NCBI GenBank assembly: GCA_036384915.1
Contig: DASVLJ010000071.1
Span: forward strand, 376,192 to 440,191
Source: PKWO01 sp036384915
GTDB taxonomy: Bacteria; Pseudomonadota; Gammaproteobacteria; Burkholderiales; Burkholderiaceae_D
Length of the DNA: 64,000 bases
Direction of reading: 5' to 3'
Below the pieces are notes generated by a model. The model saw only the letters and a list, made by a program, of their open reading frames with translations. It was not told the DNA's origin and did no database searches. Made by a program: the position numbers and the translations under genes. Of this stretch, positions 32,330 through 41,272 are shown piece by piece (within the stretch, counting starts at the first letter, position 1; the number at the start of each line of letters is the position of its first letter).

Positions 32330-33913
32330 TCACGCCGCCAGCGGCAGCGGCGTACGAACCAGGTGATCGAAGGCCGACAGCGAAGCCTTGGCGCCCTCGC
32401 CGGCCGAAATGACGATCTGCTTGTAGGGCACGGTCGTCGCATCGCCCGCCGCGAACACGCCATCGACGCTGGTGCGGCACTTCTCGTCGATGATAATTTC
32501 GCCGAAGCGGTTCAACTCCACTGCGCCCTTCAAGAATTCGGTGTTGGGCACGAGGCCGATCTGCACGAACACGCCCTCAAGCTGGATATGGCGCGATTCG
32601 CCGCTGGTCCGGTCGGTGTAGGTCAGGCCATTGACGCGTGTGCCGTCGCCGCTGATTTCCGTGGTCTGCGCTTCGGTTTTGATATCGACATTGGGCAGGC
32701 TCTTGAGCTTGTTGACCAGCACCGCATCGGCGCGCAGTTCGGCGCCGAATTCCAGCACCGTCACGTGCGCTACCACCCCCGCCAGATCGATGGCCGCTTC
32801 GACGCCGGAATTGCCGCCGCCGATCACGGCCACGCGCTTGCCCTTGAACAGCGGGCCGTCGCAGTGCGGGCAGTAAGCCACGCCACGGTTGCGGTATTCC
32901 TGTTCGCCCGGCACATTGACGTTGCGCCAGCGCGCACCGGTGGAAAGAATAACCGAGCGCGCCTTGAGTACGCCGCCGTCTTCGGTATGGACTTCAATGT
33001 AGTCGCCCACGGTCGACGCCGGAACCAGGCGCGCGGCACGCTGGCGCAGCATCAACTCCACACCGTAGTGACGCACATGGCTTTCCAGGTCGGCCGCGAA
33101 CTTCGGACCTTGCGTTTCCAACACCGAGATATAGTTTTCGATACCCAGCGTATCGTTGGTTTGGCCGCCCAGGCGCTCGGTCAGCACGCCGGTGCGTATG
33201 CCCTTGCGCGCCGCATAGACCGCCGCCGCCGCGCCGGCCGGGCCGCCGCCCACCACCAGCACGTCGAATGGTGCCTGCGCGGTGAGCTTGGCTGCTTCGC
33301 GCGCGCCGGTGTTGGCGTCGAGCTTGGCCACGATCTCTTCCACACTCATGCGCCCCGACGCGAAATTTTCGCCGTTCAAAAACACCATGGGTACGGCCAT
33401 CACGTTACGCCGTTCCACTTCCTCCTGGAACAAGGCGCCATCGATCACGGTGGTGCGAATGTTGGGGTTGAGCGCCGCCATCAAATTCAAGGCCTGCACC
33501 ACGTCCGGGCAGTTATGGCAGGAAAGCGACATGAACACTTCGAAGTGCAGCGGCTTCCCGTCGCGTCCTGACAAGGAACGAATCTGTTCGATCACGTCGG
33601 CCTCGACCTTGGGCGGATGGCCGCCGACTTGCAGCAGGGCCAGCACCAGCGACGTGAATTCATGCCCCATGGGAATGCCGGCGAATTCGATGCGCGGCTC
33701 TTCGCCCTTGACGGCGACGCCGAACGAGGGCTTGCGTGCACGTTGCGCGTCCTCGCGCACGCCGACACTTGCCGAGCAATCGGCGATGTCGGCTACCAGG
33801 CCATGGAGTTCTTCGCTGGCGGCGCTGTCGTCATAGCCCGGCACGAGTTCGATCGGGCGCTGCAGGCGTTCCAGATAGGCCTTGAGCTGGCCCTTGATAT
33901 TGCTGTCCAACAT
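32330..33913 (-). CDS. ahpF: Alkyl hydroperoxide reductase subunit F
   Basis: 527 residues from ATG 33913 (MLDSNIKGQLKAYLERL). The N-terminal double thioredoxin fold carries redox pair CHNC (SLSCHNCPDV). Then come the FAD site (VLVVGGGPAGAAAAVYAARKG), the second redox pair CPHC (VAYCPHCDGPLF), the NAD(P)H site (VAVIGGGNSGVEAAIDLAG) and the C-terminal FAD motif (VFAAGDATTVPYKQ). It passes electrons from NADH to AhpC. It lies downstream of ahpC on the same strand, with a 119-bp palindrome between them. Confidence 0.97.
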   Translation of the reverse strand: MLDSNIKGQLKAYLERLQRPIELVPGYDDSAASEELHGLVADIADCSASVGVREDAQRARKPSFGVAVKGEEPRIEFAGIPMGHEFTSLVLALLQVGGHPPKVEADVIEQIRSLSGRDGKPLHFEVFMSLSCHNCPDVVQALNLMAALNPNIRTTVIDGALFQEEVERRNVMAVPMVFLNGENFASGRMSVEEIVAKLDANTGAREAAKLTAQAPFDVLVVGGGPAGAAAAVYAARKGIRTGVLTERLGGQTNDTLGIENYISVLETQGPKFAADLESHVRHYGVELMLRQRAARLVPASTVGDYIEVHTEDGGVLKARSVILSTGARWRNVNVPGEQEYRNRGVAYCPHCDGPLFKGKRVAVIGGGNSGVEAAIDLAGVVAHVTVLEFGAELRADAVLVNKLKSLPNVDIKTEAQTTEISGDGTRVNGLTYTDRTSGESRHIQLEGVFVQIGLVPNTEFLKGAVELNRFGEIIIDEKCRTSVDGVFAAGDATTVPYKQIVISAGEGAKASLSAFDHLVRTPLPLAA

Positions 33914-33986
33914 AATGTGTTTCTCCAATATAGGTGAGGCTCAAGGCCATGAAATTAGGTTTTCCGCCAATGATCTGCGGAGTGTC

Positions 33987-34105
33987 GGGCCCTCTAAAAT
34001 CGTAGCGAGCGGGTCAAGGTCGGGACCGAGAAGCGCAGCTGTACGGAGGTACAGCGCGCATCGCAGGCCCGAGATTGGGCCGCGCAGTAGATTTTAGAGG
34101 TGCCC
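33987..34105. repeat. 119-bp imperfect palindrome, family B, between ahpC and ahpF
   Basis: Outer arms GGGC(A)CCTCTAAAATC at both ends; inner arms pair with mismatches and close on a perfect GCTGTAC-GGAG-GTACAGC hairpin. No coding capacity. A shortened relative lies before trxA (47577-47641). It begins four nt after the ahpC stop (which reads leftwards from 34110), so it can only act in the ahpC-ahpF mRNA. Confidence 0.75.
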
Positions 34106-34109
34106 CTGC

Positions 34110-34673
34110 TTAGATCTTGCCGACGAGGTCCAACGACGGAGCGATGGTCTTCGCGCCTTCCTTCCACTTGGCCGGGCAGACTTGGCCGGGGTTGTTGGCG
34201 ACATATTGCGCAGCCTTGAGCTTGCGCAGCGTTTCCGACACGTCGCGGGCGATGGCGTTATCGTGAATCTCCAGCGTCTTGATCGTGCCTTGCGGATTGA
34301 CGATGAAGGTGCCGCGCAGTGCCAGGCCTTCTTCGGGGATGTGCACGCCGAAGGCATTGGTCAACTGGTGCGTCGGGTCGCCGATCAGCGGGAAACGGGC
34401 CTTGCCCACTGCCGGGCTGGTTTCATGCCAGACCTTGTGCGCGAAATGCGTGTCGGTCGTGACGATATAAACTTCGGCGCCGGCATCGCGGAAAGCGGCA
34501 TAGTTATCTGCCGCATCTTCGACTTCCGTCGGGCAATTAAAGGTGAAGGCCGCCGGCATGAAAATCAGGACCGACCATTTGCCTTGCAGCGATTGCTCGG
34601 TGACTTCGATGAACTTGCCGTTATGAAATGCTTGGGCCTTGAACGGGGCGACTTGGGTGTTGATCAGAGACAT
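34110..34673 (-). CDS. ahpC: Alkyl hydroperoxide reductase subunit C (peroxiredoxin)
   Basis: 187 residues, the standard AhpC length. Peroxidatic Cys47 in AAFTFNCPTEVED and resolving Cys166 in NPGQVCPAKWKEG. It reduces H2O2, organic peroxides and peroxynitrite and is recycled by AhpF encoded just downstream. A conserved substitution: Asn precedes the active Cys where E. coli has Val. Confidence 0.98.
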   Translation of the reverse strand: MSLINTQVAPFKAQAFHNGKFIEVTEQSLQGKWSVLIFMPAAFTFNCPTEVEDAADNYAAFRDAGAEVYIVTTDTHFAHKVWHETSPAVGKARFPLIGDPTHQLTNAFGVHIPEEGLALRGTFIVNPQGTIKTLEIHDNAIARDVSETLRKLKAAQYVANNPGQVCPAKWKEGAKTIAPSLDLVGKI

Positions 34674-35012
34674 GACATAACTCCTTACAAGATGGGTGGT
34701 TAATAACGTAGTGACGCAAATGGTTAATTAAAACTATCAATTTCAAAGAAGCGTTAGGCGAATTGTATGGGAACGCCGATAATTCATCCAATCGATTGAT
34801 TCTCTAATTGTAATAGATTATTTAAATCGACGCTGATGGCGTAATTGCCCCCTGCATAAAAGAGATTGATCCCGTCAGCCAGGTTTCGATAACAAAACGA
34901 CAACATCCAAGCACACTATCAGGCCTGGATCACATCGAGCGAAACGCATCTGGGATGGGTGGCGGAAAAAAGCTGCGCGCGACGCACGAAAGCCACCGCG
35001 AAAGAAGCGGAA
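34674..35012. promoter_or_regulatory. ahpC upstream region with a possible OxyR-type site
   Basis: AT-rich region before ahpC. At about 34779-34817 GATAATTC, CAATCGATTG and CTAATTG/TAATAG occur with roughly 10-bp spacing, loosely like the four-part OxyR site. The match is weak and rests mainly on the known OxyR control of ahpC. Confidence 0.3.
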
Positions 35013-35028
35013 GGCGGTCGGTACCGCC
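35013..35028 (-). terminator. Hairpin after the YSC84-like gene
   Basis: Perfect stem GGCGGT / ACCGCC with a CGGT loop, 15 nt after the stop codon; on the minus strand TTCC follows. Modest terminator candidate. Confidence 0.45.
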
Positions 35029-35043
35029 CTCCGAGTACGGCGA

Positions 35044-35634
35044 TTAAGGCTGGATCGGGCTGATCTTCGCGCCTTCAAGCGACACGCCAGCCATCACACC
35101 GGCATTGGTCGTGACGAAACCCACCACCTGCTGATGGGCAAGGTTGGTGTCGAGCTGGCCATTGGCACCGATCGTGGCGACGGCCACCGTGGCGTCGGCG
35201 CCAACTTGCCAGCCATTGCTTTGGCGGAAGTGGTTCAAAGCATCGTTCGTCATGAACATGATGATGATGCCCTTGGATTGCGCACCGATCTGCCAGCCAA
35301 CGGAGCCGGCCGCAATGCTGTAATAGCGCTCGGTCACGCCGTTGACGCGCAAGGCACCACGGCCGTATTCGCCGCCCACGATCAGGCCGGCCTGGAATAC
35401 GGAGGGGAATACCAGGATGCCCTTGGCCTCGTTCCCGATCGCACGCGCGCCCGGCGTGGTGTCATACAGATGGGCCAGACCGGCGTCCACGCCCTCATTG
35501 ATTTCGCGGCGGTCGGCATGATGGCTTTGCGAGTTCGGCGGCGTCGTAGTGGTGCTGCACGAGGAATAAATCAAGCTCGAGCCGGCGATCATGAAGGCGG
35601 CAATCGTGCGGCGCAGCGGAAAGGTCTTGTTCAT
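35044..35634 (-). CDS. YSC84/SYLF-domain lipoprotein
   Basis: 196 residues. Lipoprotein signal with lipobox IYSSC (MIAGSSLIYSSC). The mature part has the SYLF (YSC84/DUF500) pattern: AIGNEAKGILVFPSVFQAGLIVGGEYGRGAL, split by motif as KGILVFP and GGEYGRGAL; then YSIAAGSVGWQIGAQSKGI and GVMAGVSLEGAKI at the end. Eukaryotic SYLF proteins bind phosphoinositides; the bacterial role is unknown. Single-gene unit. Confidence 0.85.
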   Translation of the reverse strand: MNKTFPLRRTIAAFMIAGSSLIYSSCSTTTTPPNSQSHHADRREINEGVDAGLAHLYDTTPGARAIGNEAKGILVFPSVFQAGLIVGGEYGRGALRVNGVTERYYSIAAGSVGWQIGAQSKGIIIMFMTNDALNHFRQSNGWQVGADATVAVATIGANGQLDTNLAHQQVVGFVTTNAGVMAGVSLEGAKISPIQP

Positions 35635-35899
35635 TGTTGTGCTCCTTCAAATGAGTAGGATTACAACCGGATTGATAGAGTGCGCGTGCCAGCTTAATAC
35701 GCACGAGTCCGGCCGGCCTGCGAGGCGCTTCGACACATCGATCCATGGACCGGATCGATGCCAGGACAGGGTGAAACGTTACAAAGTCCGACGAAACGAT
35801 TCGGCCGGGCTGCACCCTCCTGGTTGCAAGGTTCGATTGCTGATGAAGCAACAAGTTCCAATGATGCCGTGCGTCAATATAAGGTGCGCTTTATCAAAT

Positions 35900-35936
35900 C
35901 GGCCCGGATTTGCGGCTGCGTAGCAAATCCGGGCCG
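35900..35936 (-). terminator. Terminator of the acyl-CoA ligase gene
   Basis: Perfect 14-bp stem CGGCCCGGATTTGC / GCAAATCCGGGCCG with a 9-nt loop, followed on the minus strand by ATTTGATAAAG. The remaining 35635-35899 holds no gene I can support. Confidence 0.65.
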
Positions 35937-35973
35937 GGCGTGGGTGAGTGACGGCGACGTTCGGTTCTTCTTT

Positions 35974-37794
35974 TCAGTTTTTCTTGTATATCGCCGCAAT
36001 CTCCCTTTCAAGCCGCGCATGCAGGGCATTGCGCTTTAATTTCAGGGTCGGCGTGATCAAACCGTTTTCAATGGTCCAGGGATCGATCGTGGCCCATACC
36101 GCGCGCGGCACAGCGTAATACGGGAAGGCCTTGCTCGCTTCCTTGATGCGCGACAGAAGCGCATCGCGCACAGCCTGCGTCTGCAGGTTCGCGGCATCGC
36201 CGGCATCGAGCTTGAGATGCGCCGTCAGTTCGCGCCAGCCGTCCTTGCCGAGCACGACAAAGGCCGAAACGAAGGGGCGGTTTTCGCCGACCACCATGAC
36301 TTGCTCGAACAGCGGATCGGCCATGATGGCCAATTCCAGATCGGCCGGCGGAATCTTCTCCCCGGTCGAGGTCACCATGATTTCTTTCAGTCGCCCCGAG
36401 ATGCGGATGCGGCCATCCTCGATCACAGCCTGATCTCCGGTGCGCAGCCAACCGTCGGCCGTGGTCACGGCGCGCGTATCGTCGGGCCGTCCCCAATAGC
36501 CCTTCATCACAGAAGGCGCCCGCACCTGCAATTCATTGTTTTCGCCGATACGCACCTCCACGCCCTCGAGCGCACGGCCCACCGTCGCGGGCCAATTGTC
36601 GTCGAGCCCATTGGCCGCCACCACGGGTGCGGTCTCGGTCATGCCGTAACCCTGCAACAGCGGCAAACCCAGGCCCAGGAAGCATTGGCCTACGGCTTGC
36701 GACAAGGCCGCGCCGCCGCTGACTGCGACGCGCAAGCGCCCGCCGAACAGGTCGAGGATATTTTTCGCCACCAATGGCTCAAGCGCCAGCCAGAGCAGAC
36801 CATCGACCAGCGCCGAACCTTGCGCCCCGTCGGGCATGCCATTTCTGCGGCAAAAGCGGCGCCAGCCCACTTGCTGCGCCAGCTTGAACATCCCCTGCTT
36901 GAAGCCGCCCGCCTGCGCCAGCTTTTCCTGCAGCTTGGCGTAAAAGCGCTCATAGATGCGGGGCACCGACACCAGCACCGTGGGCCGCGCCGTCTTCAAA
37001 TCTTCCGCGATCAGCGCGGGCGCGCGCGCATAGACCACGCAACTGCCGGCCGCAACCGGCAGATAATAGCCGATGGTACGCTCGAAGGTATGCGAAAGCG
37101 GCAGGAAGGACAGGAACACGTCGTCCAAACGCGCTTCCACGCGCGCCAGCACCGCACCGATATTCGCGACGATGTTATCGTGCGTCAGCATCACGCCCTT
37201 GGGCTTGCCGGTAGTGCCCGAAGTATAGACGATGGCGGCCAGGTCTTCCTTTTGTGTCGGCGCCAGCGGCAACGCCGTACCCGCCGCATGAGGCGCCAGC
37301 CACGAGTTGAGGCAGGTCACCGGCACGGCGCCACCTTCGTCCGGGCCGTCTTCTATCGTCACTACCAGCTTCAGATGCGGATATTGCTCGCAGGCTGTCG
37401 CGATCGGCGCCCATTGCGCGCGCGTCGAGAGCATCAGCATCGAAGCCTGGCAATCGTTGAGGATATAGCCTATGCTGCCCGGCGTATCGATCGCGTGCAT
37501 GGGCACGGGCACAAAACCGCGCGCGAGGCAGGCCTGGTCTATGCTGACGGCATCGATGCCGTTGGGCAGCAGCACGGCAATGCGTGCCCCGTGCTCCAAT
37601 TGCATGGCATCGAGCGCACGCGCCCAGTGCGCCACGCGCTCGCCGATCTGCTTCCAGCTATACCCTACCCACCCTTTGGTTTCGCCTTCGAACTGGCGGT
37701 AGGCTTCCGCTTCCGGGCTGGCCCGCACGCGCTCCGAAAAGAGCTGGCCCAAGGTGGAAATTTTTTTAAGTGTCTCGCTTGCTGTTTGCGTCAT
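35974..37794 (-). CDS. Long-chain acyl-CoA ligase (AMP-binding, FAA1-type)
   Basis: 606 residues from ATG 37794; an in-frame TTG at 37818 is possible and neither start has a strong Shine-Dalgarno. ANL-superfamily motifs: P-loop YTSGTTGKPKGVMLTH (A3), GYGMTETAPV (A5), GWLRTGDQAVIEDGRIRISGR (A7) and the Lys region KEIMVTSTGEKIPPADLE. The length and the LSFLPLSHTFERTIGYYLP block match the FAA1-type long-chain ligases. It activates fatty acids to acyl-CoA. No other beta-oxidation genes are nearby. Confidence 0.88.
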   Translation of the reverse strand: MTQTASETLKKISTLGQLFSERVRASPEAEAYRQFEGETKGWVGYSWKQIGERVAHWARALDAMQLEHGARIAVLLPNGIDAVSIDQACLARGFVPVPMHAIDTPGSIGYILNDCQASMLMLSTRAQWAPIATACEQYPHLKLVVTIEDGPDEGGAVPVTCLNSWLAPHAAGTALPLAPTQKEDLAAIVYTSGTTGKPKGVMLTHDNIVANIGAVLARVEARLDDVFLSFLPLSHTFERTIGYYLPVAAGSCVVYARAPALIAEDLKTARPTVLVSVPRIYERFYAKLQEKLAQAGGFKQGMFKLAQQVGWRRFCRRNGMPDGAQGSALVDGLLWLALEPLVAKNILDLFGGRLRVAVSGGAALSQAVGQCFLGLGLPLLQGYGMTETAPVVAANGLDDNWPATVGRALEGVEVRIGENNELQVRAPSVMKGYWGRPDDTRAVTTADGWLRTGDQAVIEDGRIRISGRLKEIMVTSTGEKIPPADLELAIMADPLFEQVMVVGENRPFVSAFVVLGKDGWRELTAHLKLDAGDAANLQTQAVRDALLSRIKEASKAFPYYAVPRAVWATIDPWTIENGLITPTLKLKRNALHARLEREIAAIYKKN

Positions 37795-37829
37795 TCTTGT
37801 TCGATCTATTTTTGTCAAAAGGAATCAGT

Positions 37830-38363
37830 TTACTCCGGCGAACCCTTCTCGGCATAGCTGGCCAGCCTGCGGAACTGCTCCGACAGCATGGCATCGACGG
37901 GCGCGGCCCACTTGTCGAGTCCGGAATTCTGAGCGCCGCTGACGCGGTATGTCAGCTTGAGCACCGTGCCTTCGCCGCGCGGCGCCATGGTGAAAGTCAG
38001 GATGCCGGTGACGGCAAGCTCCTGCAGCGGCCCGAGGCTTGTCTGCAGGCGCACCTGGCTGTCCTTGCGCAGAGAAATCACCGTGCCGTGCAGCACCGCG
38101 CCGCCATCCCAACGCTCGCAAAAGCAGCCGCCCGGTGCCATTTGCATGCTCAAGTTGCCCGCATCGTGCGAAAACGTGTGATCCTTGTTCCACCACTTGT
38201 CGACTTTCCCGATGTCGGCATAGACCTCGCCCGGCCTGGCATGGATTTCCTGCTCCAGCACCACCAGGAGACTGGCCGGCGATATCTCGCTCGTCGCCGC
38301 CTGCCCCAATGCCGGCAAAGCGCTTGCCGCAATGCAAAATAACATGCCGCGAATCCCGTTCAT
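37830..38363 (-). CDS. Exported SRPBCC-family protein
   Basis: 177 residues with signal peptide MLFCIAASALPALGQAA. The rest has the START/AHSA1-like pattern: VVLEQEIHARPGEVYADIGKVDKWWN then MQMAPGGCFCERWDGGAVLHGTV and EGTVLKLTYRVSG. SRPBCC proteins bind hydrophobic ligands in a deep cavity; ligand unknown. Its stop is 36 nt upstream of the ligase start on the same strand, so the two may be co-expressed in lipid handling (inference). Confidence 0.8.
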   Translation of the reverse strand: MNGIRGMLFCIAASALPALGQAATSEISPASLLVVLEQEIHARPGEVYADIGKVDKWWNKDHTFSHDAGNLSMQMAPGGCFCERWDGGAVLHGTVISLRKDSQVRLQTSLGPLQELAVTGILTFTMAPRGEGTVLKLTYRVSGAQNSGLDKWAAPVDAMLSEQFRRLASYAEKGSPE

Positions 38364-38541
38364 TCCCGCTTCCTCCCGAATGACGAATCTAACCCGGGCG
38401 ATGCCATGCGGGCAAGGGCATTTCTGACAGATTTGTCATTTTGGCGTCAGAGTCCGGTCCCCGGACCGGGCTTATAGTGCGATGCATTATGGGCCGGCGC
38501 CGACTTGAGGCAAAATAGCCGTGCACTCTGGAACAATCGCA

Positions 38542-39228
38542 ATGAAGATTCTGATCGTCGAAGACGAATTGAAGATGGCCGAATACCTGCATCGCGGCTT
38601 GAGCGAGCAGGATTGCGCGGTCGATGTGGCGCACAACGGCATCGACGGCCAGCATATGGCCCTTCACTACGACTACGACGTGATCGTGCTGGACGTGATG
38701 CTGCCCGGCCTCGACGGCTTTTCGATCCTGAAATCGCTGCGTGCGGTGAAATCGACCCCGGTCATCATGCTGACCGCACGCGACCGCGTGGAAGACCGCG
38801 TACTCGGCCTGCAGTCCGGTGCCGACGACTATCTGGTCAAGCCCTTTTCCTTCCTCGAATTGCTGGCGCGGCTCCAGGCGCTGACGCGGCGCGGGCGCAC
38901 GCAGGAATCGACCCAACTCCACATCGGCGACCTGCACATCGACTTCCTGGCACGCAAGGCTTTCCGCGACGGCGCGCGCATCGATTTGACGGCCAAGGAA
39001 TTTTCGCTGCTCGCCGTGCTGGCCAAGCGCCAGGGCGAGATTCTGTCCAAGACCGCCATTGCCGAACTCGTGTGGGATATCAATTTCGACAGCAACACCA
39101 ATGTCGTCGAAGTCGCGATCAAGCGGCTGCGCGCCAAGATAGACGGGCCGTTCAAGACACCGCTCTTGCACACCATACGCGGCATGGGCTACGTGCTCGA
39201 AGCCAGACGCGAGGAATCGGTAAAATGA
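38542..39228 (+). CDS. OmpR/CusR-family response regulator
   Basis: 228 residues from ATG 38542. Receiver: EDE acidic triad (IVEDELK), phospho-Asp in VIVLDVMLPGLDG, Lys in YLVKPFSF. Winged helix at about 130-225 (IDLTAKEFSLLAVLAKRQGE, VVEVAIKRLRAKI, HTIRGMGYVLE). The pattern is that of heavy-metal regulators (CusR/IrlR/CopR), though no efflux genes are adjacent. The stop overlaps the kinase start as ATGA. Confidence 0.92.
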   Translation: MKILIVEDELKMAEYLHRGLSEQDCAVDVAHNGIDGQHMALHYDYDVIVLDVMLPGLDGFSILKSLRAVKSTPVIMLTARDRVEDRVLGLQSGADDYLVKPFSFLELLARLQALTRRGRTQESTQLHIGDLHIDFLARKAFRDGARIDLTAKEFSLLAVLAKRQGEILSKTAIAELVWDINFDSNTNVVEVAIKRLRAKIDGPFKTPLLHTIRGMGYVLEARREESVK

Positions 39229-40628
39229 ATGAAGCCGCGCCCTTCGATCCGCGCCGGTCGATAGCATGGCGCCTGGCCGCCATGTTCGCCGTCGCCACGC
39301 TGGCGGTGTTCTTCCTGATCGGTTTCGCACTGCACAAGGTGCTCGGGCACGAGCTGGACCGCCACCAGCTCGAACAGCTGAACACCAAGTACCAGATGAT
39401 GGAATACATGATCGTGCGCTCGCACAACACCGAGCATTGGCGGCACGTGACGGCCAAGCTCGATGCGCTGTCTCCGGCCGACGGCACGACGCAATTCTGG
39501 ATCGACAGCCCCGACCCGCGCTATCGCTACGGCAAGCCTGTCGAAGGCGTGATGCGCCTGCTCAAGGGGCCGGCCGGCATAGGCGAAATCGACCTGCCCG
39601 AGCGGCGCTATCCGATGCGCACCGAGGGCGGAGACATCCCGGCCAATGACGACCGTCCCGCCGTGCGTTTCATGGTCGGGGTCGATTCGGCGCCCTATTT
39701 CAAGACCAAGCATGCATTCCAGATCGCGCTGCTGGCCCTGTCTTCGCTGGGCGCCATCGTTGTGACCGGCCTGGGCCTGATGATCGCGCGCTTCGGCCTG
39801 CAGCCCTTGAACAAACTGTCGCAGGAAGCCGGCGAATTGAGCCCGAAGAACCTGTCGCAGCGCCTGCAATTGACGCGCCTGCCCACAGAGCTGTCGCATC
39901 TCGGCGCCTCGTTCAACGGCGCACTCGACCGGCTCGAATCGGCCTACCAGCAACTGGAAGGCTTCAATGCCGACGTCACGCATGAACTGCGCACGCCGCT
40001 GGCCAATCTGATCGGCCAGACCCAGGTGGCGCTGTCGCGCGAACGCTCGGCGTCCGAACTGGTGGAAACCCTGCAATCAAACCTGGAAGAGCTTGAGCGT
40101 CTGCGCGCCATTGTCAACGATATGCTGTTTCTGGCGCGCGCCGACCAGGGCGAACGCGCAGTCCGGCTCGAATCGGTATCTCTCGCGGCCGAAGTCAACA
40201 AGACGGTGGAATTCCTCGACTTCATCATGGACGAAGCCGATGTCAGCGTGCGCGTGGAAGGAGACGCCAAGGCGCAAATCGAAACGGCATTGTTCCGCCG
40301 CGCCGTCACCAATCTGCTGCATAACGCCATCAAGCATTCCCAGGCCAAATCCGAGATCGTGGTCGAGGTCAGCGGCGAAGAGCGCCATGGCGTGCATGGT
40401 GTCAGCATCGCTGTCTCCAATCCCGGCCTGGAAATCCCCAAGGAGCACTTGCCGCGCCTGTTCGACCGTTTCTACCGTATCGATTCGGCCCGTGCCAACA
40501 GTTGGGAAAGCCATGGGCTCGGCTTGTCCATCGTCAAGGCCATCGCCACGATGCATAACGGCTCGGTGTTTGCTTCGAGCCAGGGCGGAATCACCGTGGT
40601 GGGGTTCAGTGTGATGAGCGCAGCATAG
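39225..40628 (+). CDS. CusS-like sensor histidine kinase
   Basis: 467 residues. TM1 (LAAMFAVATLAVFFLIGFAL), a periplasmic domain of about 130 residues, TM2 (FQIALLALSSLGAIVVTGLGLMI), HAMP, HisKA with FNADVTHELRTPLANLIGQTQ and an HATPase domain (NLLHNAIKHS, LPRLFDRFYRID, GLGLSIVKAIATMHNG). Layout matches heavy-metal sensor kinases. The signal cannot be read from the sequence. Translationally coupled to the regulator gene. Confidence 0.92.
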   Translation: MNEAAPFDPRRSIAWRLAAMFAVATLAVFFLIGFALHKVLGHELDRHQLEQLNTKYQMMEYMIVRSHNTEHWRHVTAKLDALSPADGTTQFWIDSPDPRYRYGKPVEGVMRLLKGPAGIGEIDLPERRYPMRTEGGDIPANDDRPAVRFMVGVDSAPYFKTKHAFQIALLALSSLGAIVVTGLGLMIARFGLQPLNKLSQEAGELSPKNLSQRLQLTRLPTELSHLGASFNGALDRLESAYQQLEGFNADVTHELRTPLANLIGQTQVALSRERSASELVETLQSNLEELERLRAIVNDMLFLARADQGERAVRLESVSLAAEVNKTVEFLDFIMDEADVSVRVEGDAKAQIETALFRRAVTNLLHNAIKHSQAKSEIVVEVSGEERHGVHGVSIAVSNPGLEIPKEHLPRLFDRFYRIDSARANSWESHGLGLSIVKAIATMHNGSVFASSQGGITVVGFSVMSAA

Positions 40629-40636
40629 TTCCGCGG

Positions 40637-41272
40637 CTAACCGCGGCGCCTGAACCTCACCAGCGCGCCAATCGCCAGGGCGGATACCCCGGTGGCCGCA
40701 CCGCCGAGCACCAGCGTATTGAGGTTGTCGCGTATCAAGGGAATATTGCCGAACCAATAGCCGCCCAATACCAACCCGGCCACCCATAACGCGGAACTCA
40801 TCGCGCTCGCAACCAGAAAACATGCGGTGCACATGGACGACACACCGGCAACGAAAGGCGCAAAGGTCCGCACCACCGCCACATAAGGCGCAATCAGCAA
40901 AGCCGTACTGCCGTAGCGATCGCAAAACGCACGCGTGCGCTCCAGCGCTTCCCGGTTGAGCCAGCGATAGTCGTGCGTATAGGCGCGCGCACCGACATAA
41001 CGCCCGATGCGATAGTTGACCGCATAGCCGGCAAACGTGGCCATGAATAGCGCCGCCATGGTTGCACCCAGGCTCAATACGCCATTGGCGCAAAACGCGC
41101 CGCAGACGAACAGCAAGGGATCTCCCGGCAAAAAGAACAGCGGCAAAAAGCCTGTTTCGCAAAACACGATGGCGAACAGGATCAGGTAGAACAAGGCGCC
41201 ATAGGCGCCGACCAATTGCCGCATCGACTGGTCGATGTGGAAGATAGCGTGAAACACGTCGGCCCAACTCAT
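40637..41272 (-). CDS. DedA-family membrane protein
   Basis: 211 residues with about five hydrophobic segments. DedA/SNARE-associated features: VFCETGFLPLFFLPGDPLLFVCG, FAGYAVNYRIGRYVG and, with the functional Arg, YVAVVRTFAPFVAGVSSM. DedA proteins are implicated in lipid-carrier recycling and membrane homeostasis. The start overlaps the stop of addA (ATGA), an unusual coupling. The stop is 9 bp from the convergent kinase gene. Confidence 0.9.
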   Translation of the reverse strand: MSWADVFHAIFHIDQSMRQLVGAYGALFYLILFAIVFCETGFLPLFFLPGDPLLFVCGAFCANGVLSLGATMAALFMATFAGYAVNYRIGRYVGARAYTHDYRWLNREALERTRAFCDRYGSTALLIAPYVAVVRTFAPFVAGVSSMCTACFLVASAMSSALWVAGLVLGGYWFGNIPLIRDNLNTLVLGGAATGVSALAIGALVRFRRRG

